Below are positions 1-8,484 of a stretch of 64,000 bases of DNA, one piece after another (the stretch's first letter is position 1; each line of letters starts with the position of its first letter). The DNA is taken from NCBI GenBank assembly GCA_016713425.1, contig JADJPE010000005.1, forward strand, positions 5,988,501 to 6,052,500. The letters are read 5' to 3'. The translations under genes and the position numbers were made by a program. The notes beneath the pieces are model-generated. The model was not told the origin of the DNA and searched no databases. It saw only the letters and a program-made list of their open reading frames with translations. The DNA is from Deltaproteobacteria bacterium. GTDB lineage: Bacteria; Myxococcota; Kuafuiibacteriia; Kuafuiibacteriales; Kuafuiibacteriaceae.

Positions 1-533
1 GACTCGAAGTTGTCTTCCGAATGGGTGGCGGCATCCGCGATCGACTTCATATTGGCGCTCAGCTCCTCCGTGGATGCCGACACGCTGTTCATGTTGAGCC
101 GCATCTCCTCCGTCGCCGAAAGGACTCCGGAGAGGTGCTGACGAATGTTCGACGCATTCTCACGAACCGCCTTGGCCGTGTCGTTCATCGTCGATGAAGC
201 GCGTTCGGTCATCCGACTGCCGAGGGAGATCTCCACGAAGCCAGCGCGAAGCGCCTCCAACATCGATGAGAACGCGCCAATGAGCGGATCGCGCTCCGCC
301 CATTCAGCGTCGATCTCGAGGCACATGTTGCCCTCTGCCACGTCATTCATGAGGCCGATCAGATAGTCGTCTCGCTCGGACGAGCGCACCTTCCCGCCGT
401 TCGCCACGCGCACGCGCGGGGCAGTCTTCGACGGTGTCGCTCGATGCGTGTTGGCCGAGCTTCGCTTCTCGCCATTCGCCTCTTGGAACTTTTCGCGCGG
501 AGACGATTTACGACGCGGCTCAGGATTCCTCAT
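1..533 (-). CDS. Methyl-accepting chemotaxis protein, N-terminal part (runs off window)
   Basis: Partial gene: the frame is open from the ATG at 533 to the window edge, giving 177 residues with no stop. A GAGGAG ribosome site lies 8 bases before the ATG. The first 45 residues are basic and hydrophilic (MRNPEPRRKSS), and no signal peptide or membrane helix is visible. From about residue 110 the sequence becomes a helical coiled coil of receptor type (TMNDTAKAVRENASNI, then SVSASTEELSANMKSIADAA). A cytoplasmic, FrzCD-like receptor is the likely reading, but the conserved signalling hairpin lies outside the window. It follows the CheA-type kinase by 22 bases on the same strand, so the two are probably co-transcribed and work together. 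Confidence 0.8.
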   Translation of the reverse strand, partial: MRNPEPRRKSSPREKFQEANGEKRSSANTHRATPSKTAPRVRVANGGKVRSSERDDYLIGLMNDVAEGNMCLEIDAEWAERDPLIGAFSSMLEALRAGFVEISLGSRMTERASSTMNDTAKAVRENASNIRQHLSGVLSATEEMRLNMNSVSASTEELSANMKSIADAATHSEDNFE

Positions 534-555
534 GAATACAACTCCTCTATGCAGG

Positions 556-3500
556 TCACGACGACAGACGGGCGTCGTCCGTTCGTTTCTGGGGTCCAAA
601 GCCAGAGTTTTGGACTGGATCCTTGTTCAAATAGTGGCTAGCACGGTCGAGAATCTGATCCCGATCGAGCTTGATGAGGTATTCGTTGAGGCCAACCTCG
701 AGCCCACGGCGCTCGGCGACCTCACCGGAGAGCGACGTCACCGCGATCATCGGCAGCCCGCGGAAGCGGTCCTGCGCCCGGACCCGGCGCGTCATCTCGA
801 GTCCATCCATCACCGGCATCTCGATATCCGTGATCACAAGGCCGACGCGGTCGGCGTTCTCCTCGAGGAGTCGGAGCCCTGCCTGCCCATCTTCGGCTCG
901 AATCGAGTCAAAACCTCCTTCTTGGAGACATTGAACGAGCTGCTTGCGGAAGAAGGGAGAATCTTCAACCACAAGGACAAGTCGCTTCGGGGGCTCGACC
1001 GTCGCCGTTCGTGCGCCGTCGAGTTCAAGGCGCGCCCCGTCGCGTCGGGCGGCGGCTTCTCGACCTCCATCGCGGCCATGACCGGGCACGCCGAAGAACG
1101 GGTCCGAGCCTGGGATTTCGGGCGGACGCGCAACGTCTCCTCGATGGTCTCCGAGTTGGATACGCCGATCCCGACGAGCGCTCATGGCGTTGAGGTCGGG
1201 AATCAGTCGGTCGACCATCCCGTACACATCGGCCAGAAGCACGACACGCTCCTGAATCAACGTCGAGCCGAAGATGCCTGGCTGAGCATGAGACACGTCG
1301 TCGATGTCATCCGAGCCATCGACGATATCGTGCACTTGCCCGACCAGGAGACCGACATCGCGGCCGTAGATGTTGCAAATCACGACCGACGCCACACGCG
1401 CATCCGGGCTCGGCGTCGTCTCCGCAATCTCCTCGATCGCGATCAGAGGCAAGATCTTGCCGTCGCTGGTCAACGTCCTGCGACCCCCGGCCGTGGTGAT
1501 CGACGATCTCTGGATTCGCTGGATGCGCCCGACCAGACCGAACGGAATCCCGAAATACTCGCCAGGCGCATTCTCGACGATGAGGTAGGTCTGCGAGTCA
1601 CTCGACGGCTTTCGTGACATCACACGCTCGCTCTCCGCGATCATGCTTTGTACCGAGCCAAGAGACGCCGAATTCGCGAGCCCCGCGACGCTGAGAATGA
1701 GCGCCACCGCCCCGTCGCCCAAGATCGTGGCGCCTGCGTATTCGCGGCAGCGAGCCATGTGAAATCCAAGCGGCTTGACGACGATCTCTTCGGAGTCCAA
1801 GAGCTGGTCGACGACGAGCCCGAAGCGCACGGTGCTCGTACTCAGAACAACCACGTTGACAGCGCTCGCCGGAGCACGACGACGATCTTGTTCCCTTCGA
1901 CGCTCATCGATGTCGCGGGTCAACGAGATCGATGAGCTCGAGTTTCGGGGCACCGAGGCATCGGTCTCCGCTCGTCGGTCTGTGAGCCGAACCCGGCGAT
2001 CTTCGCGTCGCTCCTGGGTCTGTTCGTCGATGTACGTATCTTTCATCCCGAGGAGATGACTCAAGCGGACAAGAGGCAAGAGTTCGCCACGCAGACGCAG
2101 GATCTCTGCGCGGCCGAGCCGCTCAAGGCGTCGTTTGACCTCACCCGGCGGAATCCGAACGAGCTCTAGGACGTTCGATTGCGGGATCGCGAAACGCTCG
2201 TCGTTCACGCTCACGAGGATGCTCGGCATGATCGCGAGCGTAAGGGGCAGGCGGACGGTGATCGTGGTCCCCACGCCGAGCGCAGAGCGGATATCTACGG
2301 TTCCCGCGACTCGGGTCAGGTCGCGAAGCACGACGTCCATGCCTACGCCGCGTCCAGAGACGTCCGTGACGCGCTCAGCGGTGGAAAAACCGGCCAGAAA
2401 GATGAGACGGAGTCGTTCGTCCGACCCCATCTCCGCGAGGCGCTCCCTCGAGATCAAGCCCTTTGCCACCGCCGCCGCACCGATGCGCTCGGCATCCATG
2501 CCGGCACCGTCGTCGGAGACCTCGATGACGACTTGGCCTGCCTCGTGATAGGCACGCAGTCCAATCGTCGCCGTTTCGCTCTTGCCCTTGGCCACGCGAA
2601 CCTCGGGCGGCTCGATGCCGTGATCGGCGGCATTGCGAACGAGGTGCGTGAGCGGGTCGCCGATCGTCTCGACCAGAGTCTTATCGAGCTCGACGTCCTC
2701 GCCCGAGATCGTGAGATTGATCTTCTTCTTGAGCGTTCGGGAGAGGTCGCGGACGGTCCGGCGAAATCGAGAAAAGACGACGCCGATAGGCTGCATTCGG
2801 GTCGCCATCACGCCATCCTGAAGCTCGGAAGTGATCGCGTCGACCCGTTGCGTGAGGTTGACCATCTGCTCCAGGTCACGAAGCGCCGACTGCTTGAGGA
2901 GCGCGTTCCGTGTGAGTACGAGCTCTCCCGCCAGCATCATGAGACGATTGAGCTGCGCGACGTTGACGCGAATCGTGCTCGCACCTTCAGCGTCACGTGT
3001 GCGCGCCTTGCCGTTCGCGCTGGGCGCCGGCGTCTTGGATTCACCGGGGGCACGCGTTCCCGTTCCCGACGCGAGTCCAGGCGAAGCGGAGGAACCAGCC
3101 CCGGGCTCGTCCAAAGATGGGGTATCGGCGAGCGACGCATGGGCCTCCGCGTCACGGTCCGCATGCGCATGCGCCTCCGCATCGGCATCGCCATCGGCCT
3201 CTGCGTCGAGATCGGCATAGCCGCCCAGCTCGGCCTCCTCAGGCTCAGGCTCAGCCTGAGCCTCAGTCCAAGCCTCGGCCCGAGCCTCAGTCGGAGCCTC
3301 AGTCCGAACCTCAGGCCTAGCCTCGGCCTGCGCCTCGGATCGTTCGGCGATCGCCCCCAGGGTCTCCAGAACGGCGCGCGTATCCACGGTCTCGAGATGA
3401 ACGGTGTCCTCCAACATTCGACGCAAAAGATCGGTACCCGCCAGCAACGCAGAGGTAACCTCGGGTCCACACTCGAGATCTTCGCTTCGAAGCAGACCAA

Positions 3501-3738
3501 GCACGTTCTCCATCGCATGCGCGAGGACCGTGATCGGCTCGACCGAAAAGAAGCCAGCGGTACCCTTGATCGAGTGGGCGGCACGAAACATCGACCCGAT
3601 CGTCTCCTGGTCGACCGCGTCGACACCGTCTTCGCGACCGCGTTCCAAGGACAAGATCAAGTGCTCAAGCGTTTCGGCGTGCTCTTTGCCCTCCTCCACG
3701 AAGGCAAGAAAGATCTCATCGTCGTGCGGAAGACTCAT
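556..3738 (-). CDS. CheA-type hybrid histidine kinase (Hpt, kinase, two CheW-like domains, REC)
   Basis: 1060-residue chemosensory kinase. Domains in order: Hpt (1-115, phospho-His in FRAAHSIKGTAG at H55); a long Ala/Glu/Asp-rich linker (about 140-255) where the CheY-binding P2 domain would normally be; the P3 dimerisation helices (RVNVAQLNRLMMLAGELVLTR); the ATPase domain with N box (HLVRNAADHG), SDDGAGMD and SGRGVGMD; a CheW-like domain with an Arg/Asp-rich insertion; a second CheW-like region (from about 715); and a C-terminal receiver (VLVVEDSPFFRK, phospho-acceptor near D971 in ITDIEMP, conserved Lys near 1023). Hpt plus kinase plus CheW plus REC without P2 is the FrzE plan; the second CheW-like region is extra. 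It lies upstream of a receptor on the same strand. The linker is encoded by degenerate 6- and 12-base repeats. Confidence 0.93.
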   Translation of the reverse strand: MSLPHDDEIFLAFVEEGKEHAETLEHLILSLERGREDGVDAVDQETIGSMFRAAHSIKGTAGFFSVEPITVLAHAMENVLGLLRSEDLECGPEVTSALLAGTDLLRRMLEDTVHLETVDTRAVLETLGAIAERSEAQAEARPEVRTEAPTEARAEAWTEAQAEPEPEEAELGGYADLDAEADGDADAEAHAHADRDAEAHASLADTPSLDEPGAGSSASPGLASGTGTRAPGESKTPAPSANGKARTRDAEGASTIRVNVAQLNRLMMLAGELVLTRNALLKQSALRDLEQMVNLTQRVDAITSELQDGVMATRMQPIGVVFSRFRRTVRDLSRTLKKKINLTISGEDVELDKTLVETIGDPLTHLVRNAADHGIEPPEVRVAKGKSETATIGLRAYHEAGQVVIEVSDDGAGMDAERIGAAAVAKGLISRERLAEMGSDERLRLIFLAGFSTAERVTDVSGRGVGMDVVLRDLTRVAGTVDIRSALGVGTTITVRLPLTLAIMPSILVSVNDERFAIPQSNVLELVRIPPGEVKRRLERLGRAEILRLRGELLPLVRLSHLLGMKDTYIDEQTQERREDRRVRLTDRRAETDASVPRNSSSSISLTRDIDERRREQDRRRAPASAVNVVVLSTSTVRFGLVVDQLLDSEEIVVKPLGFHMARCREYAGATILGDGAVALILSVAGLANSASLGSVQSMIAESERVMSRKPSSDSQTYLIVENAPGEYFGIPFGLVGRIQRIQRSSITTAGGRRTLTSDGKILPLIAIEEIAETTPSPDARVASVVICNIYGRDVGLLVGQVHDIVDGSDDIDDVSHAQPGIFGSTLIQERVVLLADVYGMVDRLIPDLNAMSARRDRRIQLGDHRGDVARPPEIPGSDPFFGVPGHGRDGGREAAARRDGARLELDGARTATVEPPKRLVLVVEDSPFFRKQLVQCLQEGGFDSIRAEDGQAGLRLLEENADRVGLVITDIEMPVMDGLEMTRRVRAQDRFRGLPMIAVTSLSGEVAERRGLEVGLNEYLIKLDRDQILDRASHYLNKDPVQNSGFGPQKRTDDARLSS
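3181..3340. repeat. Degenerate 6/12-base repeats in the CheA linker
   Basis: GC-rich, imperfect short-period repeats built on CCTCAG/CCTCGG and GCATCG-like units. On the minus strand they encode the E-A-x-x-E-A and D-A-x-A linker of the CheA protein. They preserve the reading frame. Confidence 0.7.
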
Positions 3739-4000
3739 GCGTGACCCGAGCTCCTCTTGCTCTTCTCGTTGAATCGCGCGCGAATCTTGGCCGTTCGGTC
3801 GCTCTTCGCTCGCGAGTAGGAGACTCTAGGGCGCGACTTGGGTTGGAGTCCAGGTGCACGTATCGCACAGCCGCGACCCAGAACACACAACGCCCTCGCC
3901 CTCAGACATGGAGCGGCGGACACCCACCTATTTGTATGCCTGGTCCCGTCTGTACGCCTAGTCCCGTCCGGCCAGGGTCGATTCGTCGGAGGTGATGAGT

Positions 4001-4447
4001 TCAGCGGGCCGGAATCGAGTCAGAGATCATCGAACGGACTTGCTCCGTGCTCGATGATCGAGCCGAGTCGCAGACATCTTTCGATCGGCTCGACTGCATG
4101 TAGCTATCCATGAACCGAGCACAACCGCGCGGGTCCAACTTGGCGAGAAGCTGCGCGCCGATCATCGCCGCTTCAACACGAGCCTCGGAGCGCTTGCCGC
4201 TCGCCTCGAGCTGACACGCTGGAGAAAAAGCCTGTTCCCACGCCTGCGCTGCGAGCTCCGCCTGATCCAGATCGGCAGGCATCTTCCCGTCAGGGCCAGC
4301 CTTTCGATTCTGCGTCAGGTAACTGCGAACGGCACGCGCCCAAGTTCGCTGACAGTCCTTCTCGTCACGCGCCATTGCCGAAGAAGACACCGCAAGAATG
4401 AATGCACCCATCCAGACGGGCGTGAGCGTCCGATGCCATCTGATCAT
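4001..4447 (-). CDS. Small secreted protein of unknown function
   Basis: 148 residues. A Sec signal peptide is clear (hydrophobic stretch WMGAFILAVSSS, likely cleavage after SAMA, residue 26). The mature part is charged and helical, with four cysteines (DCQRTW, PACQL, GCARF, DVCDS) that could form two disulfides in the periplasm. I do not recognise a family. It stands alone, 262 bases upstream of the CheA gene start and 134 bases from the preceding epimerase gene on the same strand. Function not assigned. Confidence 0.65.
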   Translation of the reverse strand: MIRWHRTLTPVWMGAFILAVSSSAMARDEKDCQRTWARAVRSYLTQNRKAGPDGKMPADLDQAELAAQAWEQAFSPACQLEASGKRSEARVEAAMIGAQLLAKLDPRGCARFMDSYMQSSRSKDVCDSARSSSTEQVRSMISDSIPAR

Positions 4448-4581
4448 CCAACCACCTCCCTGTTCGGCGGCCAGCCCGCGGGTCTACACGGGCTCGAGTT
4501 CCGCCGGGCTCTTGGCCACTGCCGGCTTCAGGCTCGCAGGCTCCTGCCCCAAGCACAAGGTTCCCACCGCCGGATCGAAGT

Positions 4582-5535
4582 TCAAATCAGGGGGTCTTGG
4601 ACCGACAAGATGGTCTCCCGCAGCGAATGCCGCGGCTTGAAGCCCAGAGCCTCGCTGGCCCGCGTCCCATCCACGACACAGTTGTATTGCACATGGCGCA
4701 GCTCGGATGGTGGGAAACCCGTCATTTTAAGATTCCATGCGCGCCGCAACATCGCGCGCGCCAACGAGGATGGGATGGGTCGCGGGCGCCGGCCGAGCAC
4801 CTCGAGGATCCGAGAGAGCGGCGCTTCGCCGGGACCAACGACGTTGAAGACGCCCTTCGTGCCGGCTCGGAGTGCCATCATCAGCGCTTCGACGATGTCG
4901 GCCTCGTGGATCAACTGGAGCATGGGATCGAAGCCCATGATGGTCCATGGTCGAGGAAGGCGCAGGTAATCGGCGGCTGGGTTCCGAACGGTTGGCCCGA
5001 CGATATGTACGGGCCGGAGCATCACGGTTTCAACCTCTGGGCACCGGTAGAAGAAGCTCTGGACGATGCGATCGGCGGCCACGAGGTCGCGAATCTCGGG
5101 GTGATGCTCGGCCCCAAGGAGCGGCGCATCCTCGGTGAGAAAGTACGAGTTGTCCGGATCCGACCCGTAGATGTTCGCGCTCGAGAGCATCAGAAACTGC
5201 CGCACGCCGTACCGCGAGACCAACTCGAGGAGGCGCTGGGTCCCCACCACGTTGAAGCGGTAAGCGTTGACGTCCGCTCTCGGATTCTGGAGCAATCCAA
5301 GATGCACAACGGCGTGGAGCCCCTCCGTCCGAAAGACATCCTGAATCGCTCGAAGACGCACATCGGTCTGAAGGTGCGTCACGTCTTTCGGGAGGCCGGA
5401 GATCGGCCGCCTGTCGACCGCGATCACGTCGTACTCGCGATGCAGCGCCTGCACCACGAGCCGACCGAGATTCCCTGCCGCGCCGGTCGCCAAGACGACC
5501 TTGCGCGCTCGATGCTTGCGTCGTTCACGCACCAT
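4582..5535 (-). CDS. NAD-dependent epimerase/dehydratase-like protein (atypical extended SDR)
   Basis: 317 residues with a Rossmann fold near the N-terminus (VVLATGAAGNLGRLV, G18 to G24), the acidic loop IAVDRRP, and the extended-SDR pattern (HLGLLQNP, NVVGTQRLLEL, LMLSSANIYG). The catalytic Tyr-x3-Lys expected after the strand with Ser is not evident: the equivalent stretch reads EIRDLVAADRIV. It may therefore bind a nucleotide cofactor without classical SDR catalysis. The start codon abuts the stop of the upstream acyltransferase, so the two are translationally coupled. Epimerase-like plus acyltransferase pairs also occur in actinobacteria (the Rv0501/Rv0502 region), which suggests a lipid or envelope role; this is inference. 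Confidence 0.85.
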   Translation of the reverse strand: MVRERRKHRARKVVLATGAAGNLGRLVVQALHREYDVIAVDRRPISGLPKDVTHLQTDVRLRAIQDVFRTEGLHAVVHLGLLQNPRADVNAYRFNVVGTQRLLELVSRYGVRQFLMLSSANIYGSDPDNSYFLTEDAPLLGAEHHPEIRDLVAADRIVQSFFYRCPEVETVMLRPVHIVGPTVRNPAADYLRLPRPWTIMGFDPMLQLIHEADIVEALMMALRAGTKGVFNVVGPGEAPLSRILEVLGRRPRPIPSSLARAMLRRAWNLKMTGFPPSELRHVQYNCVVDGTRASEALGFKPRHSLRETILSVQDPLI

Positions 5536-6462
5536 TCAGCGAAAAACTCCTCGCCGCTCCCGAAGGCCGAGCTCAATCATGGACTGCAGCCTGGATTGCA
5601 CTTGGGCCACGAATCCGCGTACGACCTCGTCCTCTTCGTCGCCCTCCCCTTCGAACATCATGGGCTCCCCGAAATAGATCCGGTAACGCGTCGGAAGGGG
5701 TATGAGTCCCGCCGGTCCGAGGAGCGGAAACGTCGGCGTGACTGGAAACGCCGGGATGCCGAGCAGCTTCGCCAACGACTTGAGGTTGTGAAGCGATGGT
5801 GCCTGCTCCTCTGCGCCCACGATCGCAACCGGCACGATCGGGGTGTGCGTCTCGAGGGCGAGGCGCATGAAACCGGTCCCAAAACGCTCGAGCCTGTATC
5901 GACGATCGAAGGTCTTCGAAATGCCACGAACGCCCTCCGGAAACACGAGAATGGCTTCATCGAGTTCGAGCAAGCGGCGACAGTTATCGGGCGTCCCCAC
6001 AATCTGACCCACGCGGGCGAAGAACACGGAAACCCAGGGCAACCGGGGGACCCATTTCTCAACCATTGAACGGACGATTCGGGGAGGATCCCGCTCCAAG
6101 ATCATGGCCGTCGCCACCATCATCGCGTCGAACGGGAGCTGACCCGAGTGATTGCCAACCAAGAGCACCCGTCCGTCGGGAACGTTCTCGAGCCCCTTGG
6201 TGATGCATCGAAAGTAGCGTTCGTAAAGCCAAGCCAACGGGAGCGCCGTGTATTGGACGACCTCTGGGTCGTAGCCGAAAGGATCGACCCCCATCTCGCC
6301 CAGATTTGCCTTTAGATGGCGGGCCTTGGCTCGGAGTCGCTCAGGCACCAAACGATCAGCGAGGCGCGACCTTCGTCGAGTGTACGGTACAGGCAGCGAC
6401 GGCACCGTCATGAGCCCTGAGTAGCCGGGTTTTCTTTTTTCGCCTACTCCAAAACGCGCCAC
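5536..6462 (-). CDS. Lysophospholipid/1-acylglycerol-phosphate-type acyltransferase
   Basis: 308 residues of the PlsC-like acyltransferase superfamily, expected at the inner membrane moving acyl chains onto a glycerolipid or similar acceptor. The catalytic block is NHSGQLPFD (H105, D112; spacing longer than the textbook HX4D but typical of this subfamily), the acceptor block is FPEGVRG (174-177), and PIVPVAIVG follows. The first 17 residues (AAAAAGAAAA-type codons) are unusual, and Met18 (start at 6411, MTVPSLPVPYTRR) is an equally good start. It is first in a two-gene unit with the epimerase-like gene, with no gap between stop and start. The acyl acceptor cannot be told from sequence. Confidence 0.88.
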   Translation of the reverse strand: MARFGVGEKRKPGYSGLMTVPSLPVPYTRRRSRLADRLVPERLRAKARHLKANLGEMGVDPFGYDPEVVQYTALPLAWLYERYFRCITKGLENVPDGRVLLVGNHSGQLPFDAMMVATAMILERDPPRIVRSMVEKWVPRLPWVSVFFARVGQIVGTPDNCRRLLELDEAILVFPEGVRGISKTFDRRYRLERFGTGFMRLALETHTPIVPVAIVGAEEQAPSLHNLKSLAKLLGIPAFPVTPTFPLLGPAGLIPLPTRYRIYFGEPMMFEGEGDEEDEVVRGFVAQVQSRLQSMIELGLRERRGVFR

Positions 6463-6470
6463 CCTGGTGC

Positions 6471-6504
6471 GAGGCCCCCGTGGTGGGTGTGAGGCCCCCG
6501 TGGT
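6471..6504. repeat. 14-base direct repeat upstream of the acyltransferase gene
   Basis: GAGGCCCCCGTGGT occurs at 6471-6484 and again at 6491-6504, a 20-base period, starting 9 bases before the acyltransferase start codon. The two-turn spacing would fit a dimeric regulator site, or the pair may be a simple duplication. Confidence 0.4.
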
Positions 6505-6567
6505 CGTCTTTCGTTGTCGTTCCTCTAGAGGTGCTCGGCCGAAATGCCGATCCCTTCGTTCACTGTT

Positions 6568-6758
6568 CCCGGTTCACATTCACATTCCCCGCTCCGATTC
6601 GCGTTCCTCATGCCCGGTTCCCTGCTCCCGGGTCCCCGTTCATGCGACGCCAATCACTCCCGGACGATGGGCGACAACGGAGAGGAGCTGGGGGCTGGGA
6701 GCTGGGAACAGGGGACGGGGAACAGCAATCGGAGCGGGGAATGTGAATGTGAACCGGG
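6568..6758. repeat. Large inverted repeat (32-base perfect arms, imperfect extension inward)
   Basis: This fills most of a 311-base gene-free stretch. The arm at 6568-6599 (starting CCCGGTTCACATTC) is the exact reverse complement of 6727-6758. The 127-base spacer continues the symmetry imperfectly, with CCGGTTCCC/GCTCCCGGG-like words on the left and GGGAGCTGGGAAC-like words on the right. The whole block could fold into one long hairpin. It begins 106 bases upstream of the acyltransferase start and ends 16 bases before the stop codon of the four-helix-bundle gene. It could be a transcription barrier, a REP/MITE-like dispersed element or an element end. Confidence 0.85.
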
Positions 6759-6773
6759 CATCGGAATGAGTGC

Positions 6774-7133
6774 TCAGCGGGATTCGTCAGAGCCCGCCGT
6801 CTTTGCGGAGCTCATCAGGATTGCGACCAGCTCGCCGGCCTCGCGGAGCAACGGCGGGATCTCGTATTGAGGGGCCAGGTTCGCGCGTTGGACCAGGCCG
6901 AGCCAATAGACCGATTCGCGCATCTCCTTGGCCGCGAGGCTCACCTTGTGCACGAAGTCTCGCCGGCTCTGGGCGCTCCGAGCCTCCTCGTAGTTGGACC
7001 CGCCCGACGTGGCCGAGCGAAGAAGCTGATCGGCAATGTGCTTGCCAGGGCGATCTTGCGGGAGCGCGGCCACGAGCCGGACGACCGACGCTCCAAAGTC
7101 CACGAGTCGCGTGGCGATGTTGTCTCCCTTCAT
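6774..7133 (-). CDS. Four-helix-bundle protein (23S rRNA intervening-sequence protein family)
   Basis: 119 residues, starting at Met in MKGDNIATRLVDFGASVVRLV. The pattern LPQDRPGKHIADQLLRSATSGGSNYEEARSA...RRDFVHKVSLAAKEMRESVYWLGL is characteristic of the small four-helix-bundle family first seen inside 23S rRNA intervening sequences (TIGR02436 type) and now known as scattered free-standing genes. Function is unknown; the basic helices suggest nucleic-acid contact. It sits between the large inverted repeat (16 bases beyond its stop) and the decayed IS630 transposase (103 bases upstream), so it belongs to a small accessory patch. No strong ribosome site is seen. Confidence 0.85.
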   Translation of the reverse strand: MKGDNIATRLVDFGASVVRLVAALPQDRPGKHIADQLLRSATSGGSNYEEARSAQSRRDFVHKVSLAAKEMRESVYWLGLVQRANLAPQYEIPPLLREAGELVAILMSSAKTAGSDESR

Positions 7134-7236
7134 ACGGATGATCTGCGGAAGCCGCTCGGCTCTGTCCACGACGTTCGCTCCGGAAATCGTTCCGGTCGAA
7201 CGCAGCGGATGGACCACCGCGGATCCGCGTCCGATC

Positions 7237-8383
7237 TCATGCCTGGAGCGGCCTACCCGTATAGGTCCAGCGGAACGGCTTGGCGAGCATCCTGTGGAAG
7301 TATTCGACGAATTGGAAAACGCGCGATCGCAGATCGTCGATCGAAGTGAAGCTGTGATCTTCAAGGAACTTCCGGCGCGTCTTCTTTGACTTCAAGATGC
7401 CCTGCTTGCCCTTCACGCCAAGGGCCTCCTCCAACCCGCAGCGCCGCGCGACGAGCCGCAAGAGGCTCGCGGATCGGTGCGTGTCGAGTTGGTCGACGAC
7501 GAAGATCCACGTTGCCCCAGGATCGCTTTCAACCGTCTTGTCGATGTGGGCCGCGAAGTCGGCCTCGGTGCGAGTCGGTCCAATCGACGGACAGATTGCT
7601 TTGCCCGTCGCCACATCGAAGTTCGCGATCAACGACAACGTGCCGTGGCGGATGTACTCGAACTCGACCCGTTCGACGAGGCCGGGTCGCACCGGTTTCG
7701 TTTCGTGGAGGCGCTCGAGCGCCTGCATCCCCGTCTTCTCGTCGGTGCTCACCACGTGCGTACCCACGGCCGCGAGTTCGGGAGCGTCGCGGTACGTGTC
7801 GCAGATCTTCTCGACGTCTGCCTGGTGCTGCTCGGGCGCTTCGCGCTTGTCCCGCGAAGTCAGCCAGTACTGACTCTTGTGCGGTCGCAGGTCCGACTCG
7901 CTAAAAAACGGTCGACCTGCCTCGGTGAGATGCTCTCGACGATCCCCTCTTCATCGCTTCGCGCGCCAGCTCCGGTGGCGTCCAGTGCGAGACCGGAAGT
8001 CCGCTTTCCGCAGGCGGCTCGCAGGCCAACGCGATGATCGATGCCACTTCTTCCGGGGTAAACTTCGAGGGTGCGCCACTCCGCTCGTTGTCCTCAAGCA
8101 CGCCGAGGATCAGCTTCTCCAGATCCTTGCCGTTCGCGCCTCCATTCTCTGCATCGACCAGGGCTGCGCTTGCTCCAACCCAACGGACACGCCACCGCCG
8201 CACACGTTGCCGGCTCACGCCCAGCTCGTCTGCTTGCTCCTCGTTGTTTCGGCCCTCGGCTGACATCAGCACGATCCGGCACCGCTCCACCAACCGCTGT
8301 GGCGCCACCTTCGCCCGCGTAAGTGGCTCGAGCACAGCCCTCTGCTTCGGCGTCACCTCGACACTGACCGACCTCTTGCCCAT
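7237..8383 (-). pseudogene. IS630-family transposase, inactivated (two frameshifts and an internal deletion)
   Basis: The ATG at 8383 (GGGAGGGG ribosome site) opens an N-terminal helix-turn-helix part (VTPKQRAVLEPL, NNEEQADELGVSRQRVRRWRVRW). The frame breaks near 7940, where one base appears missing in the AGGGGATCG run, and the next frame reads IVESISPRQVDRF. It breaks again at the T6 run near 7906, after which the third frame reads SDLRPHKSQYWL through the DDE domain (VVSTDEKTG, first Asp; FVVDQLDTH, second Asp). It finishes with FVEYFHRMLAKPFRWTYTGRPL, the usual IS630 end. About 40 residues are missing between RRKFLED and the FTSIDDL segment, including the WLNQIE block that carries the third catalytic residue. 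Element ends were not found. Confidence 0.9.
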
Positions 8384-8484
8384 ACGATCCCCTCCCTGGA
8401 GATCGCCACACCATGATCCGCGCTCGAGGTCTGCGCAAGAGCGGCTCGAAATCTCAGCCGAGCACATCTAGCCGTCGACGCCTC

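Noticed and set aside
2179..3744. Long + strand frame across the CheA gene
   Set aside because: Shadow of the CheA frame; no recognisable domain.
7134..7364. N-terminal extension of the four-helix-bundle gene
   Set aside because: The added 77 residues overlap the transposase remnant and have no family match; the normal family start is at 7133.
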